Made by a program: the position numbers and the translations under genes
The notes under the pieces: model-generated
What the model saw: the letters and a program-made list of their open reading frames with translations, nothing else
Told to the model about the DNA's origin: nothing
Database searches by the model: none
Shown here: in pieces, positions 1 to 8,225 of the stretch
Layout: every line of letters starts with the position of its first letter
Position numbering within the stretch: position 1 is the stretch's first letter
Assembly (NCBI GenBank): GCA_913043005.1
Contig: CAJWKU010000007.1
Coordinates: forward strand, 18,806 to 82,805
From: an uncultured Cryomorphaceae bacterium
GTDB taxonomy: Bacteria; Bacteroidota; Bacteroidia; Flavobacteriales; Schleiferiaceae
Direction of reading: 5' to 3'
Length of the DNA stretch: 64,000 nt

Positions 1-562
1 TACTTCAGACACTATATTTAAAACTGTCACCTTTGATCCAGATTGGCCAGGACCAGAAGTTAGTGTCTCCCCGGATTCATGTAAAGATGGAAGAATAAGA
101 GTTAATGTTGAATATGGGACCGACACGTCAAGCTACATATATAAATGGACCTTTGAAAATGGTATAACAGATACAGGTCGAGTAGCAACATACAGACTTC
201 CCGCTAGCGGAACTTATTCAGTTCATCTGGACTTAATCGATACGATATGCAACGCTGTTTATGGATATGATTTCACCTCTACAATCTTAAGATTAGATCA
301 AAGACTCTATATCCCTTCAGCGTTTACTCCTAATGGCGATGGGACGAATGAAGAACTTAAAATTGGAGGGAATGACTGTTTTTTAAATGATCGGTTTGTT
401 ATACTTAACTCAATTGGCAATGTTGTCTTTGAGACCTCTGAACCTTTTAAAGAGTTTTGGGATGGGAAAATTGATGGAAAGCCAGCTCAGCAAGACACTT
501 ATGTCTATCGTTTTGAAACTGAAGATGGATGGATTTATGGATATGTCAGCTTAATCTATTAA
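1..562 (+). CDS. Gliding motility-associated C-terminal domain protein (5' end outside window)
   Basis: The frame is open from base 2 to a TAA at 560-562 and gives the last 186 residues of a larger secreted protein. The last 85 or so residues match the CHU_C / gliding-motility-associated C-terminal domain: IPSAFTPNGDGTNE, then a VILNSIGNVVFE strand, FWDGKIDGKPA, and a YVYRFE ending. In T9SS biology this domain acts as a type B sorting signal that carries proteins across the outer membrane. Upstream residues look like an Ig/PKD-type beta repeat (YIYKWTFENG). It is probably a large surface adhesin or motility protein, but the function-defining part is missing. The domain call is confident; the role is inferred. 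Confidence 0.85.
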   Translation, partial: TSDTIFKTVTFDPDWPGPEVSVSPDSCKDGRIRVNVEYGTDTSSYIYKWTFENGITDTGRVATYRLPASGTYSVHLDLIDTICNAVYGYDFTSTILRLDQRLYIPSAFTPNGDGTNEELKIGGNDCFLNDRFVILNSIGNVVFETSEPFKEFWDGKIDGKPAQQDTYVYRFETEDGWIYGYVSLIY

Positions 563-575
563 AAACTAATTAAGC

Positions 576-1718
576 TCAAGCTAAACTTTGTAATTCTAAT
601 TTTATTTTTTTCAGCGTTTCAATAAAAGAATCTACCTCTTCCTTGCTGGAATATCGGGAAAAAGAAATACGAGTTCCCCCTGGAGAATTCAAAGCATTGA
701 GCACATGAGATCCGCCTGTGGCTCCGCTGCTGCACGCACTACCACCTGAACATTGAACTCCGTTTATATCTAATTGAAAATTGAGCATTCCATTCTTGTG
801 AAGTTCATCATGGTAAAAGTTTAAAACGGTATAAAGACTGTTTTCTATTTCACCTGAGAGGCCATTAAATTGGACTTTGGGAAATTCAGTCTCTAGCCTG
901 GCAATTGCATATTTCTTTACTTCAGATACTTTTAATATGTCCGCGACCATATCATCAAAACACAAGTTAAATGCTGCACCTAATCCTGCAATCCCAAGGA
1001 CGTTCTCAGTACCCGCTCTATGCCCTCTTTCTTGAGCACCACCCAAAATAAAAGGCTTGCAGGTCAATCCCTGCCTAACAAATGCAAAGCCAACTCCCTT
1101 GGGACCATGAAATTTATGACCACTACATGCAGCAAAATCAACTTTAATTTTAGATAAATCTAATGGGAGATGAGCCATTGTCTGGACCGTATCACTGTGA
1201 AGATAAGCGCCATGTTTTTTGCATAAATCTGATAAACTTTGTAAGTCAATGAGATTTCCAATTTCATTATTGGCATGCATCAAGGAAACCATTATGTTTT
1301 CTCCTGTCTTTGACTCCAACTCTTTAGTTAACCATCCAAAATCGTGAACTCCTTTATTATCGTGAGGTATATAATGAACCTCACATAATTTATTTGACTC
1401 AATATATTCTGCGACATGAGTAACCGCATGATGCTCAATTTTAGATGTATACAAATGTTTAACATCACAGTTCTTAATACCAGAAATGAGAGCCCAATTA
1501 TCTGCCTCAGTGCCGCCGCAGGTGAAAATTATTTCTGATGGCTTACAGTTCAGTCTGGAGGCGATGTCTTTGCGAACAGTTTCAATTATGGCTTTTGCTT
1601 TTCGTCCCTCACCATGGGTGCTACTTGGGTTACCGAAATTTTCCATGGCCTTAATCATCGCCGATTTGGCCTCTCCAGATAATGGCGTTGTTGCAGCGTT
1701 GTCGAAGTATATGCTCAT
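576..1718 (-). CDS. Cysteine desulfurase (NifS/IscS family)
   Basis: A 380-residue PLP-dependent class V aminotransferase-fold enzyme that releases sulfur from cysteine for Fe-S clusters or thio-modification. Visible residues: the N-terminal YFDNAATTP, H96 in the EHHAV segment, PLP lysine K202 in SGHKFHGPKG, RAGTEN at 234-239, and catalytic C329 in GGSACSSG. The length is normal for the family. The short active-site loop, with the Cys directly followed by SSG, resembles the NifS-like group more than E. coli IscS. No iscU, iscA or suf gene is adjacent, so the acceptor is unknown. A TACTTTTG -7 box lies 21 bases before the ATG. It is convergent with the truncated gene on its left, 13 bases apart. 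Confidence 0.92.
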   Translation of the reverse strand: MSIYFDNAATTPLSGEAKSAMIKAMENFGNPSSTHGEGRKAKAIIETVRKDIASRLNCKPSEIIFTCGGTEADNWALISGIKNCDVKHLYTSKIEHHAVTHVAEYIESNKLCEVHYIPHDNKGVHDFGWLTKELESKTGENIMVSLMHANNEIGNLIDLQSLSDLCKKHGAYLHSDTVQTMAHLPLDLSKIKVDFAACSGHKFHGPKGVGFAFVRQGLTCKPFILGGAQERGHRAGTENVLGIAGLGAAFNLCFDDMVADILKVSEVKKYAIARLETEFPKVQFNGLSGEIENSLYTVLNFYHDELHKNGMLNFQLDINGVQCSGGSACSSGATGGSHVLNALNSPGGTRISFSRYSSKEEVDSFIETLKKIKLELQSLA

Positions 1719-1738
1719 AAAATTAAAAATAGGATTAT

Positions 1739-1746
1739 CAAAAGTA
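1739..1746 (-). promoter_or_regulatory. Candidate -7 promoter box of the cysteine desulfurase gene
   Basis: The minus strand reads TACTTTTG, a full match to the Bacteroidota -7 element TAnnTTTG, 20 bases before the ATG at 1718. I see no good -33 TTTG at the expected distance, so this is a motif match only. Confidence 0.4.
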
Positions 1747-1776
1747 AAATATACTCTGTAGATTTTTAAATTAAAA

Positions 1777-3189
1777 TTATTGACCCAGGTTACTTAACTG
1801 ATTTACAAATCTTGAAGCTAGGGCCTCAGCTTCCCCGATGCTCTTGGCCTCAGTATAAATTCTAACAATTGGCTCGGTATTGGACTTTCGCATATGAACC
1901 CAACTTTCCTTAAAGTCTATTTTAACCCCATCTATCCGGCTCACCTTTTCATTTTCAAATTGACTTGCTACTTGATTCATTAATTTTTCTAAATCCACTG
2001 ATGAAGAAAGAGCAATTTTTTCTTTTGCCATAAAGTAATTTGGATATGATGAACGCAAAGCAGATACTGTTAATCCTTCATTTAAACTCTTCAACTTGGC
2101 CAAATGCGTAAGAAATAATGCTATACCCACTAATGAATCTCGCCCGTAATGAAGGGGTGAATATATTATTCCACCGTTACCCTCTCCACCGATAATAGCA
2201 CCACATTCTTTCATTTTTTCAACTACGTTCACCTCTCCTACTGCAGAAGCGAAATACTTTGAATTATGTCTAATTGCAACATCATTTAAAGCTCTAGAGC
2301 TCGAAAGATTACTAACACAATTACCATTAGATTTTGATAAAAGATAATCAGCAACAGCAACAAGGGTATACTCTTCTCCAAAAAGCTCCCCATCTTCTGA
2401 TACAAATACCAAGCGATCAACATCAGGATCAACGACAACACCTAGATCACAATTTGACGTAGCGACCAAATTGCATATATCATCAAGATGTTTTCTCAAA
2501 GGTTCTGGGTTATGAGGGAATTTGCCGTTAGGCTCGCAATATAAAAGTTCTTGATTTTCAACACCAAGAGCTTCTAATAAAACAGGCACAGATATTCCAC
2601 CAGTGGAGTTGACGGCATCCACAGCTACCTTAAAATTTGCATTTCGAATCGCTTCAACATCAACATCATCGAGATTAAGAATGGCGTCAATGTGCTCTTC
2701 AATACCACTATCAAAAGGCATTATTTTACCAATTTGGTGCACATCTAAGAAATCAAACTCTCTTGAATTTGAATAAGCTAATATTTTCTCACCATCACTT
2801 GCCGAAAGGAATTCACCTTTTGAATTCAATAATTTCAAAGCATTCCATTCAACTGGATTGTGTGAGGCTGTAATTACAATTCCACCATCACAGCTTTTCA
2901 TTGAAACCATCATTTCCACTGTAGGGGTTGTCGACAAACCTAAATCTAGAACATCAATACCCATGGAAATCATAACAGAAGAGACCAAATTTTGCACTAA
3001 CAAGCCCGAGGGTCGAGCATCCCGACCAATAGCAATTTTAAGATGACTTTTCTTAGATTTTTTGTTTTGATCTTTTAGCCATGCACCATAAGCACAACTA
3101 AAAGAAACAACATCAATTGGTGTTAAATTCTCTCCAGGCTTACCACCTATAGTTCCTCGAATTCCAGAAATTGAAGTAATTAATGGCAT
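1777..3189 (-). CDS. glmM: Phosphoglucosamine mutase (alpha-D-phosphohexomutase)
   Basis: A 470-residue phosphohexomutase that probably interconverts glucosamine-6-P and glucosamine-1-P for UDP-GlcNAc, peptidoglycan and lipid A synthesis. Motifs in order: the N-terminal SISGIRGTIGG, the phosphoserine loop TASHNP, the metal-binding loop DPDVDR, the sugar-binding GEGNGG followed by HYGRDS, and a C-terminal SNTEPIVRIY phosphate-binding loop. GEGNGG is typical of Bacteroidota GlmM rather than glucose-type mutases (GEES). I chose the ATG at 3189 because homology begins with MPLITSISG; the open frame upstream to 3282 has no family match, and a -7 promoter box sits at 3214-3221. A second phosphohexomutase lies at 17.5 kb with a different substrate loop. 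Confidence 0.88.
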   Translation of the reverse strand: MPLITSISGIRGTIGGKPGENLTPIDVVSFSCAYGAWLKDQNKKSKKSHLKIAIGRDARPSGLLVQNLVSSVMISMGIDVLDLGLSTTPTVEMMVSMKSCDGGIVITASHNPVEWNALKLLNSKGEFLSASDGEKILAYSNSREFDFLDVHQIGKIMPFDSGIEEHIDAILNLDDVDVEAIRNANFKVAVDAVNSTGGISVPVLLEALGVENQELLYCEPNGKFPHNPEPLRKHLDDICNLVATSNCDLGVVVDPDVDRLVFVSEDGELFGEEYTLVAVADYLLSKSNGNCVSNLSSSRALNDVAIRHNSKYFASAVGEVNVVEKMKECGAIIGGEGNGGIIYSPLHYGRDSLVGIALFLTHLAKLKSLNEGLTVSALRSSYPNYFMAKEKIALSSSVDLEKLMNQVASQFENEKVSRIDGVKIDFKESWVHMRKSNTEPIVRIYTEAKSIGEAEALASRFVNQLSNLGQ

Positions 3190-3213
3190 ATGGCCTTGTT
3201 TTTGATTTAAGGA

Positions 3214-3221
3214 CAAAATTA
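3214..3221 (-). promoter_or_regulatory. Candidate -7 promoter box of glmM
   Basis: The minus strand reads TAATTTTG (TAnnTTTG) 24 bases before the ATG at 3189. It lies inside the open frame extending upstream to 3282, which argues against that longer start. Confidence 0.4.
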
Positions 3222-3341
3222 GTTCATAATTGAAGCACAGAAAATTAGAGCAAATAAATGTTAAAAAGTGTTGGAAAACCAATGGATTTTGAGTGCGAAT
3301 AAAAGAAAGATTCTAACTAGCTTGGAGTTGTAATTATATCT

Positions 3342-4709
3342 ATGGGAAATTTAGAATCTGATCACTTAATCCTGAAATTTGAAAAAGCGCTTAAAGAAAA
3401 GTTTTCACTTTTTTTTGATGTTGATGAATTTGAGCAAATCGCAGACTACTATTTAGAGACTGGTCAGTTGCATCATGCCCTTATCGCAATTGATATGGGT
3501 GGAGAACAACATCCGCATGCAACAACTTTTGCCGTTAAAAGAGCTCGGTATTTTGTAGCAGCCCATCAACTTGACCAAGCAGAAGAAGCTATTGAGTCGG
3601 CAGAAAGTATTGCTCCTAACCATCCAGATTTAGATTGGGCAAGGGGTCAACTATTTATGCGACAAGGCAAGCACCAAGAGGCGATAAAAGCACTAAAACA
3701 TGCCTTGCAAAACAGTGAAGACCAGTTCCCTATTCAAGGCCACTTAGCAAGCTTATATACTGCTATTGGCGAATTTAATCATGCGATAAAAGTTTTAAAA
3801 GCAATGCTTCGAGAGGAGCCTAAAGATGATCATCTGTTGTACATGTTGGCAGCCAATTTTGATATGGATAACAAAGATGAAAAATCAATTGAATGGTTTC
3901 GTACATATCTTGAACAATATCCCTACAGTGAAACTGCCTGGTACCATTTGGGAGCAGCACTTTTTAGGCTAGAAAAATTTAATAAAGCTTTGGAAGCATT
4001 TGAATACGCACTATTGATTGATGAAAACTTTACCGCTGCTCATTTTGATACAGGTAGAATTTTGGAAGAACTAAGGCAGTATCCTGAGGCTATCCAGTCA
4101 TACAAGAGTGCTCTAGAGTCAGAAAATAACGGTTACACATTTTACCGATTGGGAATATGCTATCAATTAAATGGTCAAATACCGGAAGCTACAGAGGCCT
4201 TAAAACTTGCTGTAAAACAAGATGAAGATCTGGATGAAGCATGGATTGAATTGGCCATAATCTATGGAGAAGGTCAACGACTATTTGAAGCCATTGAGCA
4301 TGTAAAAAAAGCTCTCTCTCTAGATCCCGAAAACCCGGATTACTATCTCATTGCATATGATTTGTATCATAAACTGGGATTGTTTATCGAAGCGGAGAAA
4401 ATGCTTAAAATGGTCTTAAAATCGCTGAAAACAGAAGAACCCATGGGGTTATTTGAATACATCAAAACTTTGCAAAAAATAAATCAAAACTCTGCGGCAA
4501 AAGAAGTCATAAAAATGGGTTTAGAACGTTATCCTGAAAGCGTAGATATGCATGCTATCGAGTGTGGATTTATAATGGGACTGGAAAATGAAAACATATT
4601 GGCAAAAAAGCTTATTTCTAATGGTCAATTAGAATATGCAGAAGTATTTAAAGAAACCTTAATTGGATATTACCCAGGATTAGAAACTGACCCTCGATTA
4701 ATGCATTAA
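3342..4709 (+). CDS. Tetratricopeptide repeat protein
   Basis: A 455-residue protein built almost entirely of TPR helix pairs from about residue 50 to 370, for example YHLGAALFRLEKFNKALEAF and FYRLGICYQLNGQIPEATEA. There is no signal peptide and no membrane segment, so it is probably a cytoplasmic scaffold or adaptor. The partner cannot be read from the sequence. Its TAA overlaps the ATG of the DUF368 gene by one base (TAATG), so the two are translationally coupled and it probably opens the run TPR-DUF368-aroE-DUF349-uvrB. Divergent from glmM across about 150 bases. Fold is certain, role unknown. Confidence 0.88.
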   Translation: MGNLESDHLILKFEKALKEKFSLFFDVDEFEQIADYYLETGQLHHALIAIDMGGEQHPHATTFAVKRARYFVAAHQLDQAEEAIESAESIAPNHPDLDWARGQLFMRQGKHQEAIKALKHALQNSEDQFPIQGHLASLYTAIGEFNHAIKVLKAMLREEPKDDHLLYMLAANFDMDNKDEKSIEWFRTYLEQYPYSETAWYHLGAALFRLEKFNKALEAFEYALLIDENFTAAHFDTGRILEELRQYPEAIQSYKSALESENNGYTFYRLGICYQLNGQIPEATEALKLAVKQDEDLDEAWIELAIIYGEGQRLFEAIEHVKKALSLDPENPDYYLIAYDLYHKLGLFIEAEKMLKMVLKSLKTEEPMGLFEYIKTLQKINQNSAAKEVIKMGLERYPESVDMHAIECGFIMGLENENILAKKLISNGQLEYAEVFKETLIGYYPGLETDPRLMH

Positions 4710-5629
4710 TGATGAATGAAAAACCCATTAGTGAAATTCATGAGGGCCCGAAGTCATACTTACTTGTTTTTCTAAAAGGATTAGCCATGGGCGCTGCAGA
4801 TGTTGTTCCCGGGGTTTCTGGCGGGACCATAGCCTTTATTACAGGTATTTACAAAAGGCTCCTCAACGCAATTAATTCGATAGATATAGACTTATTCAAG
4901 TCCTTAATGAAATCAGGAATAAGTCCAGCATGGACGAGGGTTGATGGTAATTTTTTACTGGTGCTTTTTTCAGGAATACTTGTGTCAATCTTAAGTTTAT
5001 CAAAACTGGTTTTATGGGGGTTAAAAAACTATAATGAGATTGTTTGGAGTTTCTTTTTTGGACTCATACTAGCCAGTATTCCTTTGATTTTCTCCAACTT
5101 AATTAAAAATATTCACTGGAGTAAATGGTTACTGTACTGCTTAATCGGAATATTTATGGGTTCTGTAGTAACCTTTTTACCCTTGGTCAAACCAGAGTTA
5201 ACATTGTGGTATGTATTCCTTTCAGGATTTATCGCAATATGCGCAATGATTTTACCAGGAATCAGCGGCTCTTTTATCCTTATTCTATTGGGGTCTTATG
5301 AAGGCATTTTAGATGGTTTGAATAGTGCAAACTGGTCACTCATTATAGTATTTATTGCAGGAGCAGTATTAGGTTTAATATCATTTGGAAGAAGCCTTAG
5401 ATATTTATTTGAGAAAATCCCAAATATCATGACAGCATTAATGGGAGGCTTCATCATTGGGTCCTTAGTGAAAATTTATCCCTTTAAAATTATAAGTTCA
5501 AATGGAATTGAATATCCCAGACTCATAAGTTTTGAAGATCCTATTTTATTCTGCTCATTATCCTTTCTCTTGGGACTTGTGTTCATTTCTGGATTGAACT
5601 TAGTGGGAAAGAAAAAATCTAATTCATAA
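4709..5629 (+). CDS. DUF368 membrane protein (PopT-type polyprenyl-phosphate transporter)
   Basis: A 306-residue polytopic inner-membrane protein with about nine hydrophobic segments. It carries the two family hallmarks: GAADVVPGVSGGTIAF near residue 31 and LPGISGSFILILLGS near residue 185, a pseudo-symmetric pair. DUF368 proteins have been reported to return undecaprenyl phosphate across the membrane for reuse in cell-wall and glycan synthesis. That fits an envelope role here but is transferred from the family. Either of two consecutive ATGs (4709, 4712) could start it. It overlaps the TPR gene by one base and lies 13 bases before aroE. Confidence 0.88.
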   Translation: MMNEKPISEIHEGPKSYLLVFLKGLAMGAADVVPGVSGGTIAFITGIYKRLLNAINSIDIDLFKSLMKSGISPAWTRVDGNFLLVLFSGILVSILSLSKLVLWGLKNYNEIVWSFFFGLILASIPLIFSNLIKNIHWSKWLLYCLIGIFMGSVVTFLPLVKPELTLWYVFLSGFIAICAMILPGISGSFILILLGSYEGILDGLNSANWSLIIVFIAGAVLGLISFGRSLRYLFEKIPNIMTALMGGFIIGSLVKIYPFKIISSNGIEYPRLISFEDPILFCSLSFLLGLVFISGLNLVGKKKSNS

Positions 5630-5642
5630 CATTTCTCTAAAG

Positions 5643-6404
5643 ATGAGTTACAATTTCGCTGTTATTGGTGACCCAATTGATAAATCCCGATCCCCTTCGT
5701 TATTTCGAAAAATATGGAGCAATAATCCATTGAACAGCACACTAAATTATTCTTCCATAAATATTGATGAATCTCAACTTGAAGAGTTTTTGGCAACAAC
5801 TGACTTGGATGGATTCAATGTTACTGCGCCACTTAAAGAAGCCATAATTCCACATCTCTCCAGATTGACTCCAATCGCTAAAAATATAAAAGCAGTCAAC
5901 ACGGTAGTTAAAGTAAATAAACTATGGAATGGTCATAATACCGATGGAGAAGGTTTTTGGAAAATGTGTAAGGATCATTTACCAACGCCTACAAAAAGCT
6001 CAGATATATGTATTTTGGGGAATGGCGGTGCTGCGAGAGCCATTGTTTACATTTTAAATAGTTTGGGTTACCGAGGTCTTATTCTATGTAGAAGAGCAAA
6101 AGGAAATTTTGATTGGCCAGAAGTTGAATTTGCTTCAATTAAAGAGTTAAAAGCATCTGCAGTAATTCAATGCACAACATTAGGAATGATCCCCCATATT
6201 GATAGCAGCCCGCCCCTACCAATATGGCTTGGCGAGAATAAGCCCGTTGCTTTTGATTTAATCTATGAACCTGCCGAAACTAAATTCTTAAAAGAGATGG
6301 AATTTCAAGGCTGTAAAACTATCGGAGGATCACAAATGTTAATATTTCAAGCAAAAAAAACTTGGGAGTATTGGGTAGATGTGCTCAATATTCCTCAAAT
6401 TTGA
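5643..6404 (+). CDS. aroE: Shikimate dehydrogenase
   Basis: A 253-residue NADP-dependent oxidoreductase that reduces 3-dehydroshikimate to shikimate in aromatic amino acid synthesis. Visible features: the N-terminal VIGDPIDKSRSPSLF substrate site, NVTAPLKEA with catalytic K65, NTVV and GHNTDGEGF around the catalytic Asp, the Rossmann glycine loop ILGNGGAARA, and a C-terminal GGSQMLIFQA with the conserved Gln. This is slightly shorter than E. coli AroE, as usual in Bacteroidota. It is co-directional with its neighbours (gaps of 13 and 27 bases), and no other shikimate gene is in the window. Confidence 0.94.
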   Translation: MSYNFAVIGDPIDKSRSPSLFRKIWSNNPLNSTLNYSSINIDESQLEEFLATTDLDGFNVTAPLKEAIIPHLSRLTPIAKNIKAVNTVVKVNKLWNGHNTDGEGFWKMCKDHLPTPTKSSDICILGNGGAARAIVYILNSLGYRGLILCRRAKGNFDWPEVEFASIKELKASAVIQCTTLGMIPHIDSSPPLPIWLGENKPVAFDLIYEPAETKFLKEMEFQGCKTIGGSQMLIFQAKKTWEYWVDVLNIPQI

Positions 6405-6431
6405 AGGGAAATTCATTTAATACTACCAGCC

Positions 6432-8222
6432 ATGGCTGAGAAAGACTTACTTCCCGAAGAAGGGAATACGATTGCAAAAAGCGCGAAAAAGATTGAATCC
6501 AATGACAACAACAAGGATTCAAAAGAAAAAAATGAGCTCAAATCTAATGAGCAGAAAAAGAAAAATCCAAAAACCAAAAAAGTAACCAAGCCCAATAAAG
6601 AAACTCCAGAAACTGCAAATTCAGATTTAGCTATTTCGGAACCCATTTTGGAGGCTGTAGAGGAAAAAAATAAAGAAGAGAAAGAAGAACACGAGGATCA
6701 TACTGCTGATTATAATGAAAAATCAGATGAAGAACTTTTAATAGAGGTTCAAAGAATTTTAAAGGATATTCCTATTAAAAGCGCCAGAATACCCATTCTT
6801 GCAATAAAGTCAGTTCTATCCCCTAGATGGGACAACGAAAGATCTGAGGCTCAAGAGAAGTATATCGAAAGTGGAGGGAATATCATTGATTTTCATTTTG
6901 AGCAAAAAAATAAAGAGGACTTTTACCAAGTCTTTAATGAATTCAAAAAATTATATTCTGAATATCGCAATCAGCTCCAAGGTAAGATGGTGATTAATCT
7001 TGAACTGAAGAAAAACTTACTTTCAGAGATAAAAAAATTGGCAGAAAGTGATGATTTGCCTACCGGTCAGACATACAAGGAATTTAAACGCATTAATGAC
7101 AAATGGAAAGAAATAGGTCATGTGCCAAATGATGCGACCAGAGACCTATATGCATCTTATCGATTTTTTGTAGATCGATTCTATGATAATCTCAGACTAT
7201 CACATGATTTACGGGATTTGGATCATAAGCACAACAAGGAAGTTAAATTAAACCTAATTGCAGAGATTAAATCTCTAGCAGAAAAAGACTGGACTGCTGC
7301 ATTAGGTAAAGAATTACAGAGATTACATGCCTCGTGGAAAGAAGTAGGCCCCGTTTCCCTTGAAGAAAAAGAGACCTTATGGAATTCCTTCCAAGAAGGC
7401 TCAAATATTTTACATGAAAAGCGTAGGCTAAAACAAGAAGCTGCCACAGCTAATAATAAAGAAAGATTAAGCTTAAAAGAAAAAATAGTAGAAGAATTAG
7501 AAAACCTAGCAGCTGGCGAATGTAGCGACCATAAGCAATGGCAAAACTCTACAGATAAAGCCAAAGAACTTAGGGAGTCAATGTCGAAAATAGGAAGAAC
7601 ATTTAGTACTGCAAGTGATCTGCTTTGGGACCGATTTAAAAAATCTGAGAAACTATTTTTTAAAAATAGAAATCAATTCTATAAAGGGAAAAAAGCAGCA
7701 CTAAAAGTTGCTCTTGAGGACAAGTATCAATTAGTTGCAAAAGCAGAAGAGCTCTCTATCCGAACAGATTGGGCCGTTGCGGTAAAAGAGGTTAAAAAAC
7801 TGCAAGAGGATTGGAAAAAAACAGGATTTGTCCCCCGAAAAGACTCAGATAAAGTATGGATCAAATTCAAATCTGCCTGTAATAAATTCTTTGAATCAAT
7901 GCGATCCGCTAATGGCGAAATGCGCGTTGCTCAGAGAGCTGAAAACAACCGCAATAATAAACTTTCTAATGCTCTCTCTAATTTGGAAAAAGCTAAAAAA
8001 GATCTTTCTCAATTAGAAAACAATATGGGATTTTTTCAATTTGCAAATGCAGACAGTCCAATAGTAAAAGATGCTCAGAAAAAAGTTGATGAAGCGAAAA
8101 AAATTGTCGAGAAAGCTGAAAAACATTTGAAAGAAATAAGAGTTGCGCAAAGAAAAGAAGACAACGATAAATCAATCGCTGAAAAACCTTCAGAAATTGA
8201 AGAAAATAGCAACGAAGAATAA
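6432..8222 (+). CDS. DUF349 repeat protein
   Basis: A 596-residue cytoplasmic protein. Residues 1-90 are low-complexity Lys/Glu/Asn-rich and probably disordered. From about 130 to 490 there are five units of the DUF349 helical type, with a W-K-x-x-G-x-V-P core followed by an aromatic-rich helix, for example WKEIGHVPNDA, WKEVGPVSLEE and WKKTGFVPRKD. Residues 500-570 form a charged coiled coil. Function of the family is unknown. It lies 3 bases before uvrB, so the two are probably co-transcribed; whether that implies a DNA-repair link is untested. Identification by repeat pattern only. Confidence 0.85.
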   Translation: MAEKDLLPEEGNTIAKSAKKIESNDNNKDSKEKNELKSNEQKKKNPKTKKVTKPNKETPETANSDLAISEPILEAVEEKNKEEKEEHEDHTADYNEKSDEELLIEVQRILKDIPIKSARIPILAIKSVLSPRWDNERSEAQEKYIESGGNIIDFHFEQKNKEDFYQVFNEFKKLYSEYRNQLQGKMVINLELKKNLLSEIKKLAESDDLPTGQTYKEFKRINDKWKEIGHVPNDATRDLYASYRFFVDRFYDNLRLSHDLRDLDHKHNKEVKLNLIAEIKSLAEKDWTAALGKELQRLHASWKEVGPVSLEEKETLWNSFQEGSNILHEKRRLKQEAATANNKERLSLKEKIVEELENLAAGECSDHKQWQNSTDKAKELRESMSKIGRTFSTASDLLWDRFKKSEKLFFKNRNQFYKGKKAALKVALEDKYQLVAKAEELSIRTDWAVAVKEVKKLQEDWKKTGFVPRKDSDKVWIKFKSACNKFFESMRSANGEMRVAQRAENNRNNKLSNALSNLEKAKKDLSQLENNMGFFQFANADSPIVKDAQKKVDEAKKIVEKAEKHLKEIRVAQRKEDNDKSIAEKPSEIEENSNEE

Positions 8223-8225
8223 AAC

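Noticed and set aside
3190..3282. The 31-residue N-terminal extension of the phosphoglucosamine mutase
   Set aside because: No family match, a promoter box lies within it, and homology begins at the ATG at 3189.
6413..7564. Open reading frames antisense to the DUF349 gene
   Set aside because: They lie wholly within a gene with clear repeat structure, are hydrophobic or low-complexity, and have no start signals.
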